From Thermoprotei archaeon (GTDB lineage: Archaea > Thermoproteota > Thermoprotei > QMSL01 > B3-G16): DNA of 5,559 nt. The stretch lies in assembly GCA_003649665.1 (NCBI GenBank), contig QMSL01000093.1:1-5559 (forward strand). The letters run 5' to 3'. Both the position numbers and the translations under genes were made by a program. This document shows, in pieces, positions 5,402 to 5,559 of the stretch (position 1 is its first letter; each line of letters starts with the position of its first letter). Below the pieces are notes generated by a model. That model did no database searches, was not told where the DNA came from, and saw only the letters and a list, made by a program, of their open reading frames with translations.

Positions 5402-5559
5402 ATGGTCTCAAGGCCGCATGGATATAAGCTTGTGGATAGAGTAATTGAGGATCCTAAAAGAAGAGAGAGGATTTTAGAAGAAGCAAGAGAATTAATGAGG
5501 ATTGAACTTAATGAGGGGCTTGCTGCAGATGTTGTAAATATCGCTCATGGTGTTTATAG
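5402..5559 (+). CDS. sat: Sulfate adenylyltransferase (ATP sulfurylase), N-terminal 52 residues
   Basis: The frame is open to the window edge, so only the first 52 codons are visible. RPHGYKLVDRVIED (4-17) matches the PHG-x-KLV start of dissimilatory/archaeal-type Sat proteins. AHGVY (48-52) at the edge is the beginning of the conserved GVYSPLEGF segment of the N-terminal PUA-like domain; the last two bases (AG) fit the expected serine. The full enzyme (usually about 380-460 residues) makes APS and pyrophosphate from sulfate and ATP. GGAGGT (5386-5391), overlapping the stop codon of the previous gene, is a strong Shine-Dalgarno site 10 bases before ATG 5402, the best one in the operon, perhaps for higher translation. 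Catalytic HxxH and later motifs lie outside the window. Its place behind cysC in one operon supports the call. Confidence 0.9.
   Translation, partial: MVSRPHGYKLVDRVIEDPKRRERILEEARELMRIELNEGLAADVVNIAHGVY

Noticed and set aside
1..5559. CRISPR arrays, tRNA genes, transposases or long repeats.
   Set aside because: No spaced direct repeats, no cloverleaf sequences such as GGTTCGAATCC, and no transposase-like protein were seen on either strand.

Overview
The window looks like a piece of a hyperthermophilic archaeal chromosome, most likely Thermoproteota (Crenarchaeota). Grounds: AT-rich DNA with heavy AGG/AGA and ATA codon use, TTTAAATA-type TATA boxes about 25-35 bases before start codons, GGTGA-type Shine-Dalgarno sites with some GTG/TTG starts, and an archaeal-style type II malate/lactate dehydrogenase. 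The genus cannot be fixed from the sequence alone.

Left part (minus strand, 1-2956). A two-gene unit reads leftward: a polysaccharide deacetylase-family protein (2956-2153), then a TIM-barrel glycoside-hydrolase-like protein (2126-1149). The pairing resembles the two halves of bacterial PgaB, but here they are separate genes without signal peptides. After a 111-base gap with its own TATA-like boxes comes a GltD-like FAD/NAD(P) oxidoreductase (1037 to beyond base 1). It lacks the usual N-terminal iron-sulfur domain and has no cysteine in the visible part.

Middle (plus strand, 3065-4219). A type II malate/L-lactate (possibly sulfolactate) dehydrogenase is transcribed divergently from the deacetylase out of a 108-base region holding two promoters.

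Right part (plus strand, 4319-5559). This is a sulfate-activation operon: APS kinase (cysC), two small paralogous ribbon-helix-helix proteins, then ATP sulfurylase (sat), cut by the window edge after 52 codons. Sat makes APS from sulfate and ATP, and CysC phosphorylates APS to PAPS. The RHH pair between the two enzymes is the most interesting element. It suggests built-in regulation of PAPS synthesis, and both proteins end in the same R-L-R-x-L-G-Y-(I/L) tail. One RHH protein is strongly acidic, while the other carries a basic N-terminal arm.

No tRNA, rRNA, CRISPR array, insertion sequence or long repeat was seen, and no gene-free stretch exceeds 300 bases.
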